The translations under genes were made by a program, and so were the position numbers. This document shows positions 1 to 8,584 of a stretch of 64,000 bases of DNA, piece by piece. This stretch comes from Teichococcus oryzae. GTDB taxonomy: Bacteria; Pseudomonadota; Alphaproteobacteria; Acetobacterales; Acetobacteraceae. The notes under the pieces were generated by a model, which did not search any database, was not told where the DNA came from, and saw nothing but the letters and a program-made list of their open reading frames with translations. The stretch covers positions 868,001 to 932,000 of the forward strand of contig NZ_VUKA01000001.1 of NCBI RefSeq assembly GCF_008386565.1, in the 5' to 3' direction. The first letter of the stretch is position 1. Each line of letters starts with the position of its first letter.

Positions 1-1
1 C

Positions 2-1246
2 ACCTGGACCGCCTCTCCCGGCGAAGGGCTCATCCACGCCGCGGGGCGGGACGTCACCGTGGAAAAGGACCAGGCGGCGGCGCTGCTGGAGGCGGAAGCC
101 CAGCTGCGCCAGTCGCAGAAGATGGAGGCGGTCGGCCAGCTCACCGGCGGGCTGGCGCATGACTTCAACAACCTGCTGACCGGCATCACCGGCAGCCTGG
201 ACCTGATCGCGATGCGGCTGGCCCAGGGCCAGTCGGACGGCCTGGAACGCTACATCGATTCCGCCCAGCGCGCCGCGGAGCGGGCCGCGGCGCTCACCCA
301 CCGGCTGCTGGCCTTCAGCCGGCGGCAGCCGCTGGACCCGCGGCCGGTGCAGCCCGACATGCTGGTGGGCGGGATGCTGGACCTGATCGGCCGCACCGTC
401 GGGCCGGCCATCCAGGTGGAAACCGCGCTGGAGAACGGCACCTGGCCGATCCTGTGCGATGCCAACCAGCTTGAGAACGCGCTGCTCAACCTTTGCATCA
501 ATGCCCGCGATGCCATGCCCCAGGGCGGCACCCTGGTGCTGAGCACGCGCAACCATGTGCGGCAATCGGCGCCCGGCGCGGAGCCGAAGGGGGATTACGT
601 GGCCATCGCCGTGCGGGACACCGGCACCGGCATGACGCCGGAAGTCGCGGCGCGCGCCTTCGACCCGTTCTTCACCACCAAGCCGCTTGGCACCGGCACG
701 GGGCTTGGTTTGTCGATGATCTATGGCTTCGCCCACCAGTCGGGCGGGGAGGCGGTGATCGAGACCGCCCCGGGCGAGGGCACCGAGGTCCGGCTGCTGT
801 TGCCGCGGCACAACGGCACCGTTCTTCCCGCGCGGTCGCTGGGCGAAACCGCCCTGCCGGCGGAAGGGGCGGGCGAGACCATCCTGCTGGTGGAGGACGA
901 GGCGGCGATCCGCATGCTGGTCGCCGACCAGCTGGAAGATCTCGGCTACAGCGTCCTGCAAGCCGCGGACGGGCCTTCGGGCCTGGAGATCCTCCGCTCC
1001 GGCGTGGCGGTGGACCTGGTGATCTCCGATATCGGCCTGCCGGGCGGCATGACCGGCCGGCAAATGGCCGAGGCCGGACTGCAAAGCCGGCCAAACCTCG
1101 CCGTCCTGTTCATCACCGGCTACGCGGCATCGGCGGCGCTGGGGGAAACCCAGCTGCCGCCCAACATGTCGGTGCTGACCAAGCCCTTCCCCCTGACCGA
1201 GCTGGCGCGGCGGGTGCGCGCGCTGCTGCGGGGACGGGGCGCCTGA
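2..1246 (+). CDS. PAS-linked hybrid sensor histidine kinase with C-terminal receiver (5' end outside window)
   Basis: Partial gene: the open frame runs to the window edge. The first codons read TWTASPGEGLIHAAGRDVT, which looks like the end of a PAS domain, so the GTG at 59 is internal rather than the start. After it come a coiled HisKA segment with the phospho-His in GGLAHDFNNLL, an N box (NLCINARDAMPQGG), and G boxes (DTGTGMTP, FDPFFTTKPLGTGTGLGLSM). The last ~120 residues form a receiver (ILLVEDEAAIRMLV, phospho-Asp in VISDIGLPGG, Lys in LTKPF). The HDFNN kinase plus receiver layout is common in alphaproteobacterial light, oxygen or stress kinases. The sensed signal cannot be told from the visible part. 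The separate receiver at 3009 may be a partner, but nothing in the sequence proves it. Confidence 0.93.
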   Translation, partial: TWTASPGEGLIHAAGRDVTVEKDQAAALLEAEAQLRQSQKMEAVGQLTGGLAHDFNNLLTGITGSLDLIAMRLAQGQSDGLERYIDSAQRAAERAAALTHRLLAFSRRQPLDPRPVQPDMLVGGMLDLIGRTVGPAIQVETALENGTWPILCDANQLENALLNLCINARDAMPQGGTLVLSTRNHVRQSAPGAEPKGDYVAIAVRDTGTGMTPEVAARAFDPFFTTKPLGTGTGLGLSMIYGFAHQSGGEAVIETAPGEGTEVRLLLPRHNGTVLPARSLGETALPAEGAGETILLVEDEAAIRMLVADQLEDLGYSVLQAADGPSGLEILRSGVAVDLVISDIGLPGGMTGRQMAEAGLQSRPNLAVLFITGYAASAALGETQLPPNMSVLTKPFPLTELARRVRALLRGRGA

Positions 1247-1261
1247 CCGAAAGGCGCGCGG

Positions 1262-1669
1262 TCAGGCGGGCTCGAAATCCATGGCCACGCCGTTGATGCA
1301 GTAGCGCAGGCCGGAGGGTGGCGGCCCGTCCGGGAAGACATGCCCCAGATGGCTGCCGCAATTGGCGCAATGCACCTCGGTCCGCACCATGCCATAGGAG
1401 CGGTCGGTGCTGGTTTCCACCGCGCCCTCCAGGGGTTCGCCAAAGCTCGGCCAGCCGGTGCCGCTTTCGAACTTGCCGCCGGAAGCGAACAGCGCCTGCC
1501 CGCAGCCGGCGCAGGCGAAGCGGCCCTGGCGCTTTTCATGCAACAGTGCGCAGCTGCCGGGGCGCTCCGTGCCATGGCGGCGCATCACCTGGTATTGTTC
1601 CGGCGTCAGGCGCTGGCGCCACTCGGCGTCGCTCAGGGTGAAGGGATAGGTTTTTTCGGCGAGAGCCAT
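1262..1669 (-). CDS. msrB: Peptide-methionine (R)-S-oxide reductase MsrB
   Basis: Reduces the R epimer of methionine sulfoxide in proteins, using thioredoxin. The 135-residue product is a normal single-domain MsrB. The Zn site is two CxxC pairs (C53/C56 in CAGC and C101/C104 in CANC), and the catalytic Cys is C124 in RYCINGVAMDFEP. The GTGWPSF and GHVFPDGP family motifs are also present. I placed the start at MALAEK because GGAGG lies seven bases upstream. A longer frame from 1738 would add a Gly/Ala-rich stretch atypical of the family. It converges on the upstream hybrid kinase gene with only 15 bases between stops. The M20 peptidase gene lies just upstream on the same strand, so the two may share a transcript. 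Confidence 0.96.
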   Translation of the reverse strand: MALAEKTYPFTLSDAEWRQRLTPEQYQVMRRHGTERPGSCALLHEKRQGRFACAGCGQALFASGGKFESGTGWPSFGEPLEGAVETSTDRSYGMVRTEVHCANCGSHLGHVFPDGPPPSGLRYCINGVAMDFEPA

Positions 1670-1742
1670 GCCGTTGCCTCCGTCTCGGGTCCGGTTCCCC
1701 ATATGGGGCGGCGCGGCGGCGGCGCCACGCCCCCCCACCGGA

Positions 1743-2924
1743 TCAGATCCCGGCTGCGTCCAGCTTCAGGATAGCGCGGGCAAGGGCCTGTGCGCGGGGC
1801 ACCAGCGTCGCCACCTCCAGATATTCCTCGGGGCTGTGGGCGCGGCCGCCGACCGGGCCGACAGCGCACAGGGTGGGGGCACCCTGCGCGGCGGTGAAGC
1901 CGCTATCGGCGCAGCCGCCGGCGAACTCCGCCTGGGTGTCGAGGCCGCTTTCGGCCGCCGCCTGCCGGTACAGCGCGAAAACCGCCTCGGTGCCGGCGTT
2001 CTTCGCCAGCGGCAGGAACTCGCCGCGGATGGTCAGGCTCGCGCGCGTGCCGGGCACGAAGCTTTGCGCGACGATGCCCTCGATGCGGCCCATCACCTCG
2101 TCACGGTCCTCGGGATGGATGTAGCGCAGGTCGATCTGGCCCTGCGCCCAGGGCGCCACGGTGTTGACGCTCTGCCCGCCCGAGACAAGCCCGACATTCA
2201 GCGTGATGCCGCGCGGGATGTCGGTCAGGGCGTGGATCGCCTGCACCTTGCGCGCCAGTTCCTCGATGGCGCTGATGCCGGCCTCGAAATTGCCGCCCGA
2301 ATGGGCGGCCTTGCCCTCGATGTCCATCACCATGAACACGCCGCCCTTGCGGCCGGTGACGACACCGCCGGAAGGGCGGCCCGGTTCGGAATTGAACACC
2401 ACGCGGGCGGCGCGGGCTTCCTTCTCGATCACCGGCCGGCCCTCGGGGGAGCCGATCTCCTCGTCCCCCGTGAACAGCCCGACCAGGGGTCCCGGGGCGC
2501 CGCCGAACTGCGCGAAGGCGGCCAGCACGAACATGTTCTGCACCAGCCCGGCCTTCATGTCGCAGACGCCGGGGCCGGTGGCGATGCCATCCTTCACCGT
2601 GAAGGGGCGGCGCTCCGGCTCCCCCTTGGGGAACACGGTGTCGCGGTGGCCCATCAGCACGATGTTCTGGCGGGCATTGCCGGAAGCGAGGCCATCGCCG
2701 CCCGCCACGGTGGCGCGCAGGCAGTCGCCATGCTTCGCGCCGGGAATTGTTTCCACAGGGATGCCGTGGCGGGCGCAGAATGCCTTCACGCGCTCGCCCA
2801 CCGCGTCCACGCCCGCCTTGTCGTAGGAGCCGCCATCGGTGTTCACCATGGCTTCCAGCTCGGCCAGCATGGCGTCCTGCTGGGTGGCGAGCCACTCGGT
2901 GATGCGGGATTCGGTACCGGCCAT
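1743..2924 (-). CDS. M20 family metallopeptidase (glutamate carboxypeptidase-like)
   Basis: Predicted di-zinc hydrolase of about 393 residues, of the carboxypeptidase G2/ArgE group. Metal ligands are visible in order: His and Asp in MGHRDTVFP, the bridging Asp in GVCDMKAGL, the Glu-Glu pair in FTGDEEIGSPEGR, Glu in NSEPGRP, and the final His in GGRAHSPEEYLEV. The dimerisation (lid) domain sits between these, around GKAAHSGGNFEAGISAIEEL. No signal peptide is evident, so it probably acts in the cytosol on peptides, N-acyl amino acids or pteroylglutamate-like amides. The substrate cannot be read from sequence. The start MAGTES has AGGAG nine bases upstream. Msr B follows on the same strand, and a receiver gene diverges on the other side. 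Confidence 0.92.
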   Translation of the reverse strand: MAGTESRITEWLATQQDAMLAELEAMVNTDGGSYDKAGVDAVGERVKAFCARHGIPVETIPGAKHGDCLRATVAGGDGLASGNARQNIVLMGHRDTVFPKGEPERRPFTVKDGIATGPGVCDMKAGLVQNMFVLAAFAQFGGAPGPLVGLFTGDEEIGSPEGRPVIEKEARAARVVFNSEPGRPSGGVVTGRKGGVFMVMDIEGKAAHSGGNFEAGISAIEELARKVQAIHALTDIPRGITLNVGLVSGGQSVNTVAPWAQGQIDLRYIHPEDRDEVMGRIEGIVAQSFVPGTRASLTIRGEFLPLAKNAGTEAVFALYRQAAAESGLDTQAEFAGGCADSGFTAAQGAPTLCAVGPVGGRAHSPEEYLEVATLVPRAQALARAILKLDAAGI

Positions 2925-3008
2925 GGGCGGAGTCTCCTGTGATCGCAAGGCGGACAGGGTGACGGATCGGCGGCCCGGCGTGAAGCCGCCGGGCGATGCC
3001 AGGCAAGC

Positions 3009-3506
3009 ATGGACAGCGCCATGGAAACTGGCTACCGCCAGCAGGATGATGGAGCAGTGGTCTTGAGTTCAGGTAACCCACCCCCCCCGGCGCCGGCAGG
3101 CGTCTCCGCACAGGCCGCGCAGCCGGGCCGCACCGGGTGGCCGGTGGGCAGCACCGTGCTGGTGGTGGAGGATGATCCGCTCATCAGCATGAACCTGGTG
3201 CAGATGCTGGAGATGCTGGACTTCGCCGCTCCTTCGGTGCCGCGCGGCGAGGCGGCGCTGGACTGGATCAACAAGAACGGGCCGCCGGCCCTGTTGCTGA
3301 CCGATCTCCGCCTGCCGGGCATGAATGGCGTGGCGCTGTCCGTGGCGGTGCGGCAGGCGCATCCCACGGTGCCCATCCTCCTGACCACCGGCCAGTCGGC
3401 GGATACGCTCGACCTGCCTCCCGAACTGCGGCAGGGCCTGGGCTTCCTGCCCAAGCCCTATGCCATGCGCCACCTGGAAGACGCCCTGCGCAAGATGCGG
3501 GGCTGA
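3009..3506 (+). CDS. Stand-alone response-regulator receiver protein
   Basis: A 165-residue single-domain receiver preceded by a ~45-residue Pro/Ala-rich disordered leader. The core has the acidic pair in VLVVEDDPLISMNL, the phospho-Asp in LLTDLRLPGMNG, Thr in ILLTTGQS and Lys in LPKPYAMRHLEDAL. There is no output domain, so it probably passes phosphate on or regulates by protein contact (CheY/DivK-like). The start is uncertain. ATG 3009 has only a weak AGGCAAG upstream, and a TTG at 3063 with GGAG eight bases before it would drop most of the leader. It converges on the amidase gene (37 bases between stops). Confidence 0.88.
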   Translation: MDSAMETGYRQQDDGAVVLSSGNPPPPAPAGVSAQAAQPGRTGWPVGSTVLVVEDDPLISMNLVQMLEMLDFAAPSVPRGEAALDWINKNGPPALLLTDLRLPGMNGVALSVAVRQAHPTVPILLTTGQSADTLDLPPELRQGLGFLPKPYAMRHLEDALRKMRG

Positions 3507-3543
3507 AGCCCGCCGCGCCCGGCATGGCGCCGGGCGCGGGGCA

Positions 3544-4962
3544 TCAATGGTGGTGGCCGCAGCTTTGCTGTTCCGGCTGCGCCACGGGAACCGCCACGGC
3601 CTGCTCGATAACCCGTGCGGCGCGGAAGCACAGGTCGTCGCGCAGCTGCGCGGCGGCGATCTGGACGCCCCGCGGCATGCCATGCTCATCCAGCCCGAAG
3701 GGCACGGAGATGGCGGGCTGCCGGGTCAGGTTGAAGGCAAAGGTCCAGGGCGCCCAGTCGCGCCACAGCGCCTCGGTCGGCTTCAGCGTCGGCGCATCGG
3801 CGGCGAAGGCCGCGGTCGGCGTGGTCGGGCACAGCACCAGGTCGTATTTCAGGTGGAACCGGGCCATAGCATGCGCCGCCTCGGTGCGCAGCGCCTCGGC
3901 GCCCAGGAAATCCACCGCCGACATGCCGCCCTCGCGCTCCGCCACCTCCTCCAGGCCACGGTCCAGCAGGGCGCGCTTCTCCGGCGCGGTGGTCTTCACC
4001 AGCCGCGCCAGCGCCACGCCCCAGACGCGGCCGAACACCTGGCGCGTATCCGGCAGGTCGGGCTCGGCATCCTCGACAATGGCGCCATGCTCCGAAAGGA
4101 TGCGGGCGGCGGCGAGCATGGCGGCCTCGCCCTCGGCATCGATCGGCGGCGCATAGCCGAGGCGGCGCACCACCGCGACGCGCAGCCCGGCCACGCCGGC
4201 CTCGATGCCGCTCCGCCAATCGCGCGGCTCGTCATGCAGGCAGAAGGGATCGCGGATGTCGGGCTGCGCCATGGCCGACATCATCAGCGCGGCATCCCGC
4301 ACCGAGCGCGTCATCGGCCCGGCGCAGGACACCTGCCCGAAGGCGCTGTGCGGCCATTGCGGGATGCGCCCATAGCTCGGCTTCATGCCCACCAGCCCGC
4401 AATAGGCGGCCGGGATGCGGATCGAGCCGCCGGCATCCGTGCCGACATGCAGCGGCCCGAACCCCGCCGCGCCTGCCGCGCCGGCGCCGGAGGAGGAGCC
4501 GCCCACAGTGCGCTCCGGGTTCCAGGCATTGCGGCTGATGCCGTGCAGGGGGCAGTCGCCGGGGGTTTTCCAGCCGAACTCAGTGGTGGTGGTCTTTCCG
4601 AAGATCACCGCGCCGGCCGCCTTCAGGCCGAGCACGGCCGGCGCGTCCTCGGTGGCGGGGGCGCTGCTGGTGGTCTTGCTGCCGCGCCGCGTCGGCATGC
4701 CCTGGACGTTCAGCAGGTCCTTCACCGTGACCGGCACGCCGTCCAGCGGCCCGATGGGCCGGCCGGCCGCCCAGCGGGCCTCGGATTCGCCGGCCTGCAC
4801 CAGCGCCTTCGGGTTCAGCATGGCGAAGGCGTTGACCCAGGGATTGTAGCGCGCCACCCGCTCCAGCACCGCCTGCAGCGCTTCCACCGGCGACAGGCGC
4901 CGGCTGGCATAAAGGGACAAAAGCTGCTCGGCGGACATCAGCGCCGGATCGGTGTCGGACAT
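3544..4962 (-). CDS. Amidase-signature family amidase
   Basis: Hydrolyses C-N amide bonds; 472 residues, a usual family length. The catalytic triad is K81 (VTVKDLLNVQG), cis-Ser S156 (VGGSSSGAG) and nucleophile S180 (TDAGGSIRIP). S156 and S180 are spaced by 24, as in characterised members. There is no leader, so it is predicted to be cytosolic. The protein ends in a Cys-Gly-His-His-His tail, which is unusual and could bind metal. The start has GGAG seven bases upstream; a longer frame to 5217 lacks family similarity. It diverges from the imidase-like deacetylase gene at 5199, so the two share a ~240-base control region. I infer a joint role in degrading an amide- or imide-containing compound. 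The exact substrate is unknown. Confidence 0.94.
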   Translation of the reverse strand: MSDTDPALMSAEQLLSLYASRRLSPVEALQAVLERVARYNPWVNAFAMLNPKALVQAGESEARWAAGRPIGPLDGVPVTVKDLLNVQGMPTRRGSKTTSSAPATEDAPAVLGLKAAGAVIFGKTTTTEFGWKTPGDCPLHGISRNAWNPERTVGGSSSGAGAAGAAGFGPLHVGTDAGGSIRIPAAYCGLVGMKPSYGRIPQWPHSAFGQVSCAGPMTRSVRDAALMMSAMAQPDIRDPFCLHDEPRDWRSGIEAGVAGLRVAVVRRLGYAPPIDAEGEAAMLAAARILSEHGAIVEDAEPDLPDTRQVFGRVWGVALARLVKTTAPEKRALLDRGLEEVAEREGGMSAVDFLGAEALRTEAAHAMARFHLKYDLVLCPTTPTAAFAADAPTLKPTEALWRDWAPWTFAFNLTRQPAISVPFGLDEHGMPRGVQIAAAQLRDDLCFRAARVIEQAVAVPVAQPEQQSCGHHH

Positions 4963-5198
4963 GAGGCTACTCCGCGGGTCTTCGAAGAACCGGCAATAGC
5001 GCCCGCCCGAACCGGGGGGAAAGGGCGCGCGTGGCGATTCCCTTATGTCCCCTCCAGGGGGCGGCGGCCCATGGGCCGCCGTGGGCGGATCGTGGCAAGG
5101 CGGGTGCGGCTCCGCCACGCCAGGGGGAGGGGGGTTCCCGCGCGGCGCCAGCCGGCGCAGGATCGGTGTTTTGCGACTTCCAAGGAGATTTGCCCGCC

Positions 5199-6098
5199 AT
5201 GGCCGACCAAAGCGCATCCAGGCCCTGGGAATGGCCGGAGGAGCAGTGGCGCCGCATTGTCGGCCGCGCCTATGGCGGCCGCAGCCTGTCCCCGAAGGCC
5301 TGGCCGAATGGCGCGCGCTGCTGCGTCGCCCTGTCCTTCGACGCCGACCACGAGACCATTCCGCTGCGCGACGCCGATGAAAGTCCGATGCGCATCAGCC
5401 AGGGCCAGTATGGCAGCCGCCGCGGCGTGCCGCGCATCCGCGCCCTGCTGCGGCGGCACGGCATCAAGGCCAGCTTCTTCTATCCCGCCGTTTCCGCCCT
5501 CCTGCATCCGGAGGAGGTGCGGGAGGTGGCCGGGGAGGGGCATGAAATCGGCATCCATTCCTGGATCCACGAGGTCAATACGAGCCTGCCGCCGGGGGTG
5601 GAGCGCGAGCTGACCCTGCGCGCCGCCGACACGCTGGAGCGCGTCGCGGGCCGGCGCCCGGTGGGGATCCGCACGGCAAGCTGGGATTTCTCCCCAGACA
5701 CGCTGGGCATCATCCGGGAGATGGGGCTGCTCTACGACAGCTCCCTGATGGCGGATGACGAGCCCTACGAGCTGCTGGCCGATGGCGAGCCCACCGGCAT
5801 CGTCGAGCTGCCGCCGGAATGGATCCGCGACGACGCGCCCTATCTCAACATGCAGCGATTTTCCGGCATCCGGCCCTACACCCCGCCTTCCGCTGTGGAG
5901 GAGATCTTCCGCGCCGAGTTCGACGGCGCCTATGCCGAGGGAGGCACCTTCCTGCTGACCATGCATCCGCACATCATCGGCCATCGCAGTCGCATCGCGC
6001 TGCTGGAAAGGCTGATCGAGCACATCAGGGGCCATGACGGCATCTGGTTCGCCACCCATGCCGAGCTGGCGCAGCACTGCAAGGATCAGGCGGCATGA
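5199..6098 (+). CDS. Polysaccharide deacetylase-family hydrolase (PuuE/cyclic-imidase-like)
   Basis: A NodB-fold metal hydrolase of 299 residues. It keeps the Asp motif (ALSFDADHET), the HxxxH-type metal site (IGIHSWIHE) and a late His-rich segment (LLTMHPHIIGHRSRI). It has no signal peptide and no cell-wall binding domain. The long N-terminus (WEWPEEQWRR) and the SFDxDHE form of motif 1 resemble the subgroup containing allantoinase PuuE and cyclic imide hydrolases rather than peptidoglycan deacetylases. That assignment is family-level inference. AAGGAG lies twelve bases before the ATG. Its stop overlaps the start of the diaminopropionate ammonia-lyase gene by four bases (ATGA), so the two are translationally coupled. 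Together with the divergent amidase this suggests catabolism of an acylated or cyclised diamino acid. Confidence 0.88.
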   Translation: MADQSASRPWEWPEEQWRRIVGRAYGGRSLSPKAWPNGARCCVALSFDADHETIPLRDADESPMRISQGQYGSRRGVPRIRALLRRHGIKASFFYPAVSALLHPEEVREVAGEGHEIGIHSWIHEVNTSLPPGVERELTLRAADTLERVAGRRPVGIRTASWDFSPDTLGIIREMGLLYDSSLMADDEPYELLADGEPTGIVELPPEWIRDDAPYLNMQRFSGIRPYTPPSAVEEIFRAEFDGAYAEGGTFLLTMHPHIIGHRSRIALLERLIEHIRGHDGIWFATHAELAQHCKDQAA

Positions 6099-7288
6099 TC
6101 CCGCGCCAGCCCTTCCGGCTGTTCCCCAATCCCCGCCATGGCACGCCCGGAGTGGTGGTGCTGCCGGAGAGCGGGTTCCGGCGCGCCGCCGCCGAGATCT
6201 CGTCCTGGCCCGGCTACGCGCCGACGCCGCTCCACGTCCTGCCGGGGCAGGCGGCGGAAGCCGGCATCGCCGCGCTGCACTACAAGGACGAGGGCGGGCG
6301 CTTCGGTCTTGGCAGCTTCAAGGCCCTTGGCGGCGCCTATGCGGTGGGCCGGCTGCTGGCGGCGGAGCTGGCGCGGCGCGGCGTGGCCAACGCCGTGCCG
6401 CTGGCCGATCTGGAAGCCGGGCGGCATGCCGAAGCCGCGCGCTCCGTCACCGTGACCTGCGCGACCGATGGCAATCACGGCCGCTCCGTCGCCTGGGGTG
6501 CCCGCCGCTTCGGCGCGCGATGCGTCATCTTCGTGCATGAGAATGTCAGCCAGGGGCGGCGCGATGCCATCGCCGCCTATGGCGCCGAGATCCGTGTGGT
6601 GCCTGGCCACTACGATGACGCGGTGCGCGAGGCCGCCGCCGTGGCGGAGCGCGAAGGCTGGTTCGTCATCTCCGACACGTCCTGGCCCGGCTACACCGAG
6701 GTGCCGCGCGACGTGATGCAGGGCTACCGCCTGATGGCGGAGGAGGCGCTGGAGGCGCTGCCGGCCCCGCCCACCCATGTGTTCGTGCAGGGGGGCGTGG
6801 GCGGTGTGGCGGCGGCGGTGTCGGTGCAGCTTCGCACCCGCCATGCCGCCCGCCCCGATGCCCCTGCGCCGCGTCTGGTGGTGGTGGAGCCCGACAAGGC
6901 GGCATGCCTGCTGGCCAGCGCCGAGGCCGGCGCGCCCAGCACGGTTCCCGGCGAGCTGGACACGCTGATGGCGGGCCTCGCCTGCGGCGAGCCGAGCCTG
7001 CTGGCATGGCAGGAGCTGGAGCGGGCCGCCTTCGCCTTCATGGCGATCCCCGATCAGGCCGCTGTGGACGCCATGCGCCTGCTGGCGCCGAAAGGCATCG
7101 TGGCCGGCGAAAGCGCCACGGCTGGACTGGCCGGGCTGCTGCTGGCGGCCCAGGACCCGGACGCGCGCCACGCGCTCCGGCTGGAGGCCACGAGCCGCGT
7201 CCTGGTGTTCGGCACGGAAGGCGCCACCGATCCCACCCTGTATGACCAGCTGGTGCCGGCGGAACTGCGGGGTGCGGCGCGGCCCTGA
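6095..7288 (+). CDS. dpaL: Diaminopropionate ammonia-lyase
   Basis: PLP enzyme that converts 2,3-diaminopropionate to pyruvate and ammonia. The 397-residue product has the PLP Lys at K76 in GGRFGLGSFKALGG. It also has the phosphate/substrate loop TCATDGNHGRSVAWG and the family-specific block DTSWPGYTEVPRDVMQGY. A glycine loop FVQGGVGGVAAAV follows. These separate it from threonine dehydratase and cysteine synthase. It overlaps the preceding deacetylase gene by four bases. A weak hairpin/T-run terminator at 7465-7491 and then a Bug-type binding-protein gene follow. Within the cluster it is the step that would funnel a diamino acid released by the amidase or imidase into central metabolism. Confidence 0.95.
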   Translation: MIPRQPFRLFPNPRHGTPGVVVLPESGFRRAAAEISSWPGYAPTPLHVLPGQAAEAGIAALHYKDEGGRFGLGSFKALGGAYAVGRLLAAELARRGVANAVPLADLEAGRHAEAARSVTVTCATDGNHGRSVAWGARRFGARCVIFVHENVSQGRRDAIAAYGAEIRVVPGHYDDAVREAAAVAEREGWFVISDTSWPGYTEVPRDVMQGYRLMAEEALEALPAPPTHVFVQGGVGGVAAAVSVQLRTRHAARPDAPAPRLVVVEPDKAACLLASAEAGAPSTVPGELDTLMAGLACGEPSLLAWQELERAAFAFMAIPDQAAVDAMRLLAPKGIVAGESATAGLAGLLLAAQDPDARHALRLEATSRVLVFGTEGATDPTLYDQLVPAELRGAARP

Positions 7289-7417
7289 GCGTCCGCCGCA
7301 AAGCATGGAATGGGCCGTGCCGGAGGCCCGCATGTCTCCGGCGGGCCCGACCGTGACCGGCGCCGCCCGCGCGCCGTCATGGCGCGCGGGCTTGCCGCTC
7401 CGCCGGGGCCGGCCCTT

Positions 7418-7451
7418 AAACACGGCGCGATGACAAACACGGCGCGATGAC
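7418..7451. repeat. Perfect 17-bp tandem duplication
   Basis: Two adjacent identical copies of aaacacggcgcgatgac (7418-7434 and 7435-7451), with no mismatch. They lie between a GC hairpin and a candidate terminator. Exact identity suggests a recent slippage duplication, or a pair of direct protein-binding sites upstream of the Bug receptor gene. Confidence 0.85.
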
Positions 7452-7464
7452 CCTGGCCGCAGGC

Positions 7465-7491
7465 CGCCCATGAATGTGGCTGGGCGTTTTT
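7465..7491 (+). terminator. Possible intrinsic terminator after dpaL
   Basis: Six-base stem (cgccca / tgggcg) with a ten-base loop, followed directly by five Ts at 7487-7491. The stem is short. It is the only hairpin-plus-T-run downstream of the deacetylase-dpaL pair. Confidence 0.4.
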
Positions 7492-7587
7492 CCGGCCAAT
7501 GTTAAACCTTGTGACGAGCACTGGACTTTCCGGCCGTCCGAAGTTGATAAAGCGCGCCCATTTCATGTTGTCCGTGGAAGTGAGTTC

Positions 7588-8577
7588 ATGATGCTGCACC
7601 GCCGCAACCTCCTGGCGCTGGGCGCTGCCCTGTCCGCGCCGGCTCTGCTTCCTGCCGGGGCGCGGGCGCAGGGCGACTATCCGAACCAGCCGATCCGGAT
7701 GGTGGTTCCGTTCTCAGCGGGCGGACCGACGGATATTCCCGCCCGCCTGGTCGCCGATGAGCTGTCCAAGATGCTGCCGCAGCGCGTCATCGTCGAGAAC
7801 CGCACCGGCGCCGGAACGGTGGTGGGCGCCGATGCCGTCGCCAAGGCGCCGAAGGACGGGCACACCCTGCTCTACACCACCATCTCGCAGGCGACGATCC
7901 GCGCCATCTACCCGAACCTGCCCTTCGATCCGGTCAAGGATTTCCAGCCCGTCGCGCTGACCGGCACCATCCCGATGCTGCTGATGGTGAACAAGCAGGT
8001 GCCGGCCAACAACCTTCAGGAGCTGATCGCGCTCTTCAAGAAGGAGCCGGGCCAGTATGACTACGCCAGCACCGGCAGCGGCGCTGCCCTGCACCTGGCC
8101 AGCGAGCTGTTCCTGAAGCAGGCGGGCGGGCTGAAGGTGAACCATATCCCGTATCGCGGCTCGGCCGCCGCCATGCCGGACCTGCTGAACGGCACCGTCG
8201 CGATGATGCTGGACGTGGCCAACAGCGCGATGCCCTTCGTGCAGAGCGGCGAGGTGAAGGGCCTGGCGATCTCCTCGGCGCAGCGCCTGCCGCAGCTGCC
8301 GAACATCCCCACCTTCCAGGAGGCGGGCGTGCCGGGCTACGAGGCCTATACCTGGCACATGGTGCTGGCGCCCGCCGGCACGCCGCAGCCGATCATCGCC
8401 AAGCTGAACGAGGCGATCAACAAGGTGATGGCCATGGACAGCGTGAGGTCGAAGCTGTCCGACCTCACCATGTCCACCCGCAGCGACACCACGCCGGACA
8501 GCACGAAGAAGTGGCTGACCGACGAGATGGCCAAGTGGGAGCCGATCATCAAGGAAGCCGGCATCAAGCTTGACTGA
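7588..8577 (+). CDS. Bug/TctC family tripartite tricarboxylate transporter substrate-binding protein
   Basis: Periplasmic solute receptor of about 329 residues. The leader MMLHRRNLLALGAALSAPAL has a twin-arginine-like start (HRRNLLALG) and a likely cleavage after GARA. The mature protein begins YPNQPIRMVVPFSAGGPTD, the standard Bug opening. VENRTGAGTVVGADAVAKAPKDG, HIPYRGSAAAMPDLLNG and the closing LSDEMAKWEPIIKEAGIKLD-like tail all fit the family. No TctA/TctB membrane genes are nearby, which is usual for the many orphan Bug receptors of Acetobacteraceae and Burkholderiales. Two in-frame ATGs (7588, 7591) follow GGAAG. The location suggests it captures the substrate of the upstream catabolic genes; the ligand is unknown. 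Confidence 0.95.
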   Translation: MMLHRRNLLALGAALSAPALLPAGARAQGDYPNQPIRMVVPFSAGGPTDIPARLVADELSKMLPQRVIVENRTGAGTVVGADAVAKAPKDGHTLLYTTISQATIRAIYPNLPFDPVKDFQPVALTGTIPMLLMVNKQVPANNLQELIALFKKEPGQYDYASTGSGAALHLASELFLKQAGGLKVNHIPYRGSAAAMPDLLNGTVAMMLDVANSAMPFVQSGEVKGLAISSAQRLPQLPNIPTFQEAGVPGYEAYTWHMVLAPAGTPQPIIAKLNEAINKVMAMDSVRSKLSDLTMSTRSDTTPDSTKKWLTDEMAKWEPIIKEAGIKLD

Positions 8578-8584
8578 GCGGAAG

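Larger units (their letters stand above)
7289..7587. other. Intergenic region between dpaL and the Bug receptor gene
   Basis: About 300 bases with no convincing gene. It holds a strong GC hairpin (7366-7390, 10-bp stem, 5-base loop) without a T-run, a perfect 17-bp tandem duplication (7418-7451), and a short stem followed by five Ts (7465-7491). The promoter of the receptor gene should lie in the last ~90 bases, which are noticeably less GC-rich than the surroundings. I could not pick a firm -35/-10 pair. Confidence 0.5.

Noticed and set aside
5199-6098. Calling this a peptidoglycan or chitin deacetylase
   Set aside because: It has no export signal or wall-binding part, and is coupled to diaminopropionate ammonia-lyase; a cytosolic amide/imide hydrolase is more likely.
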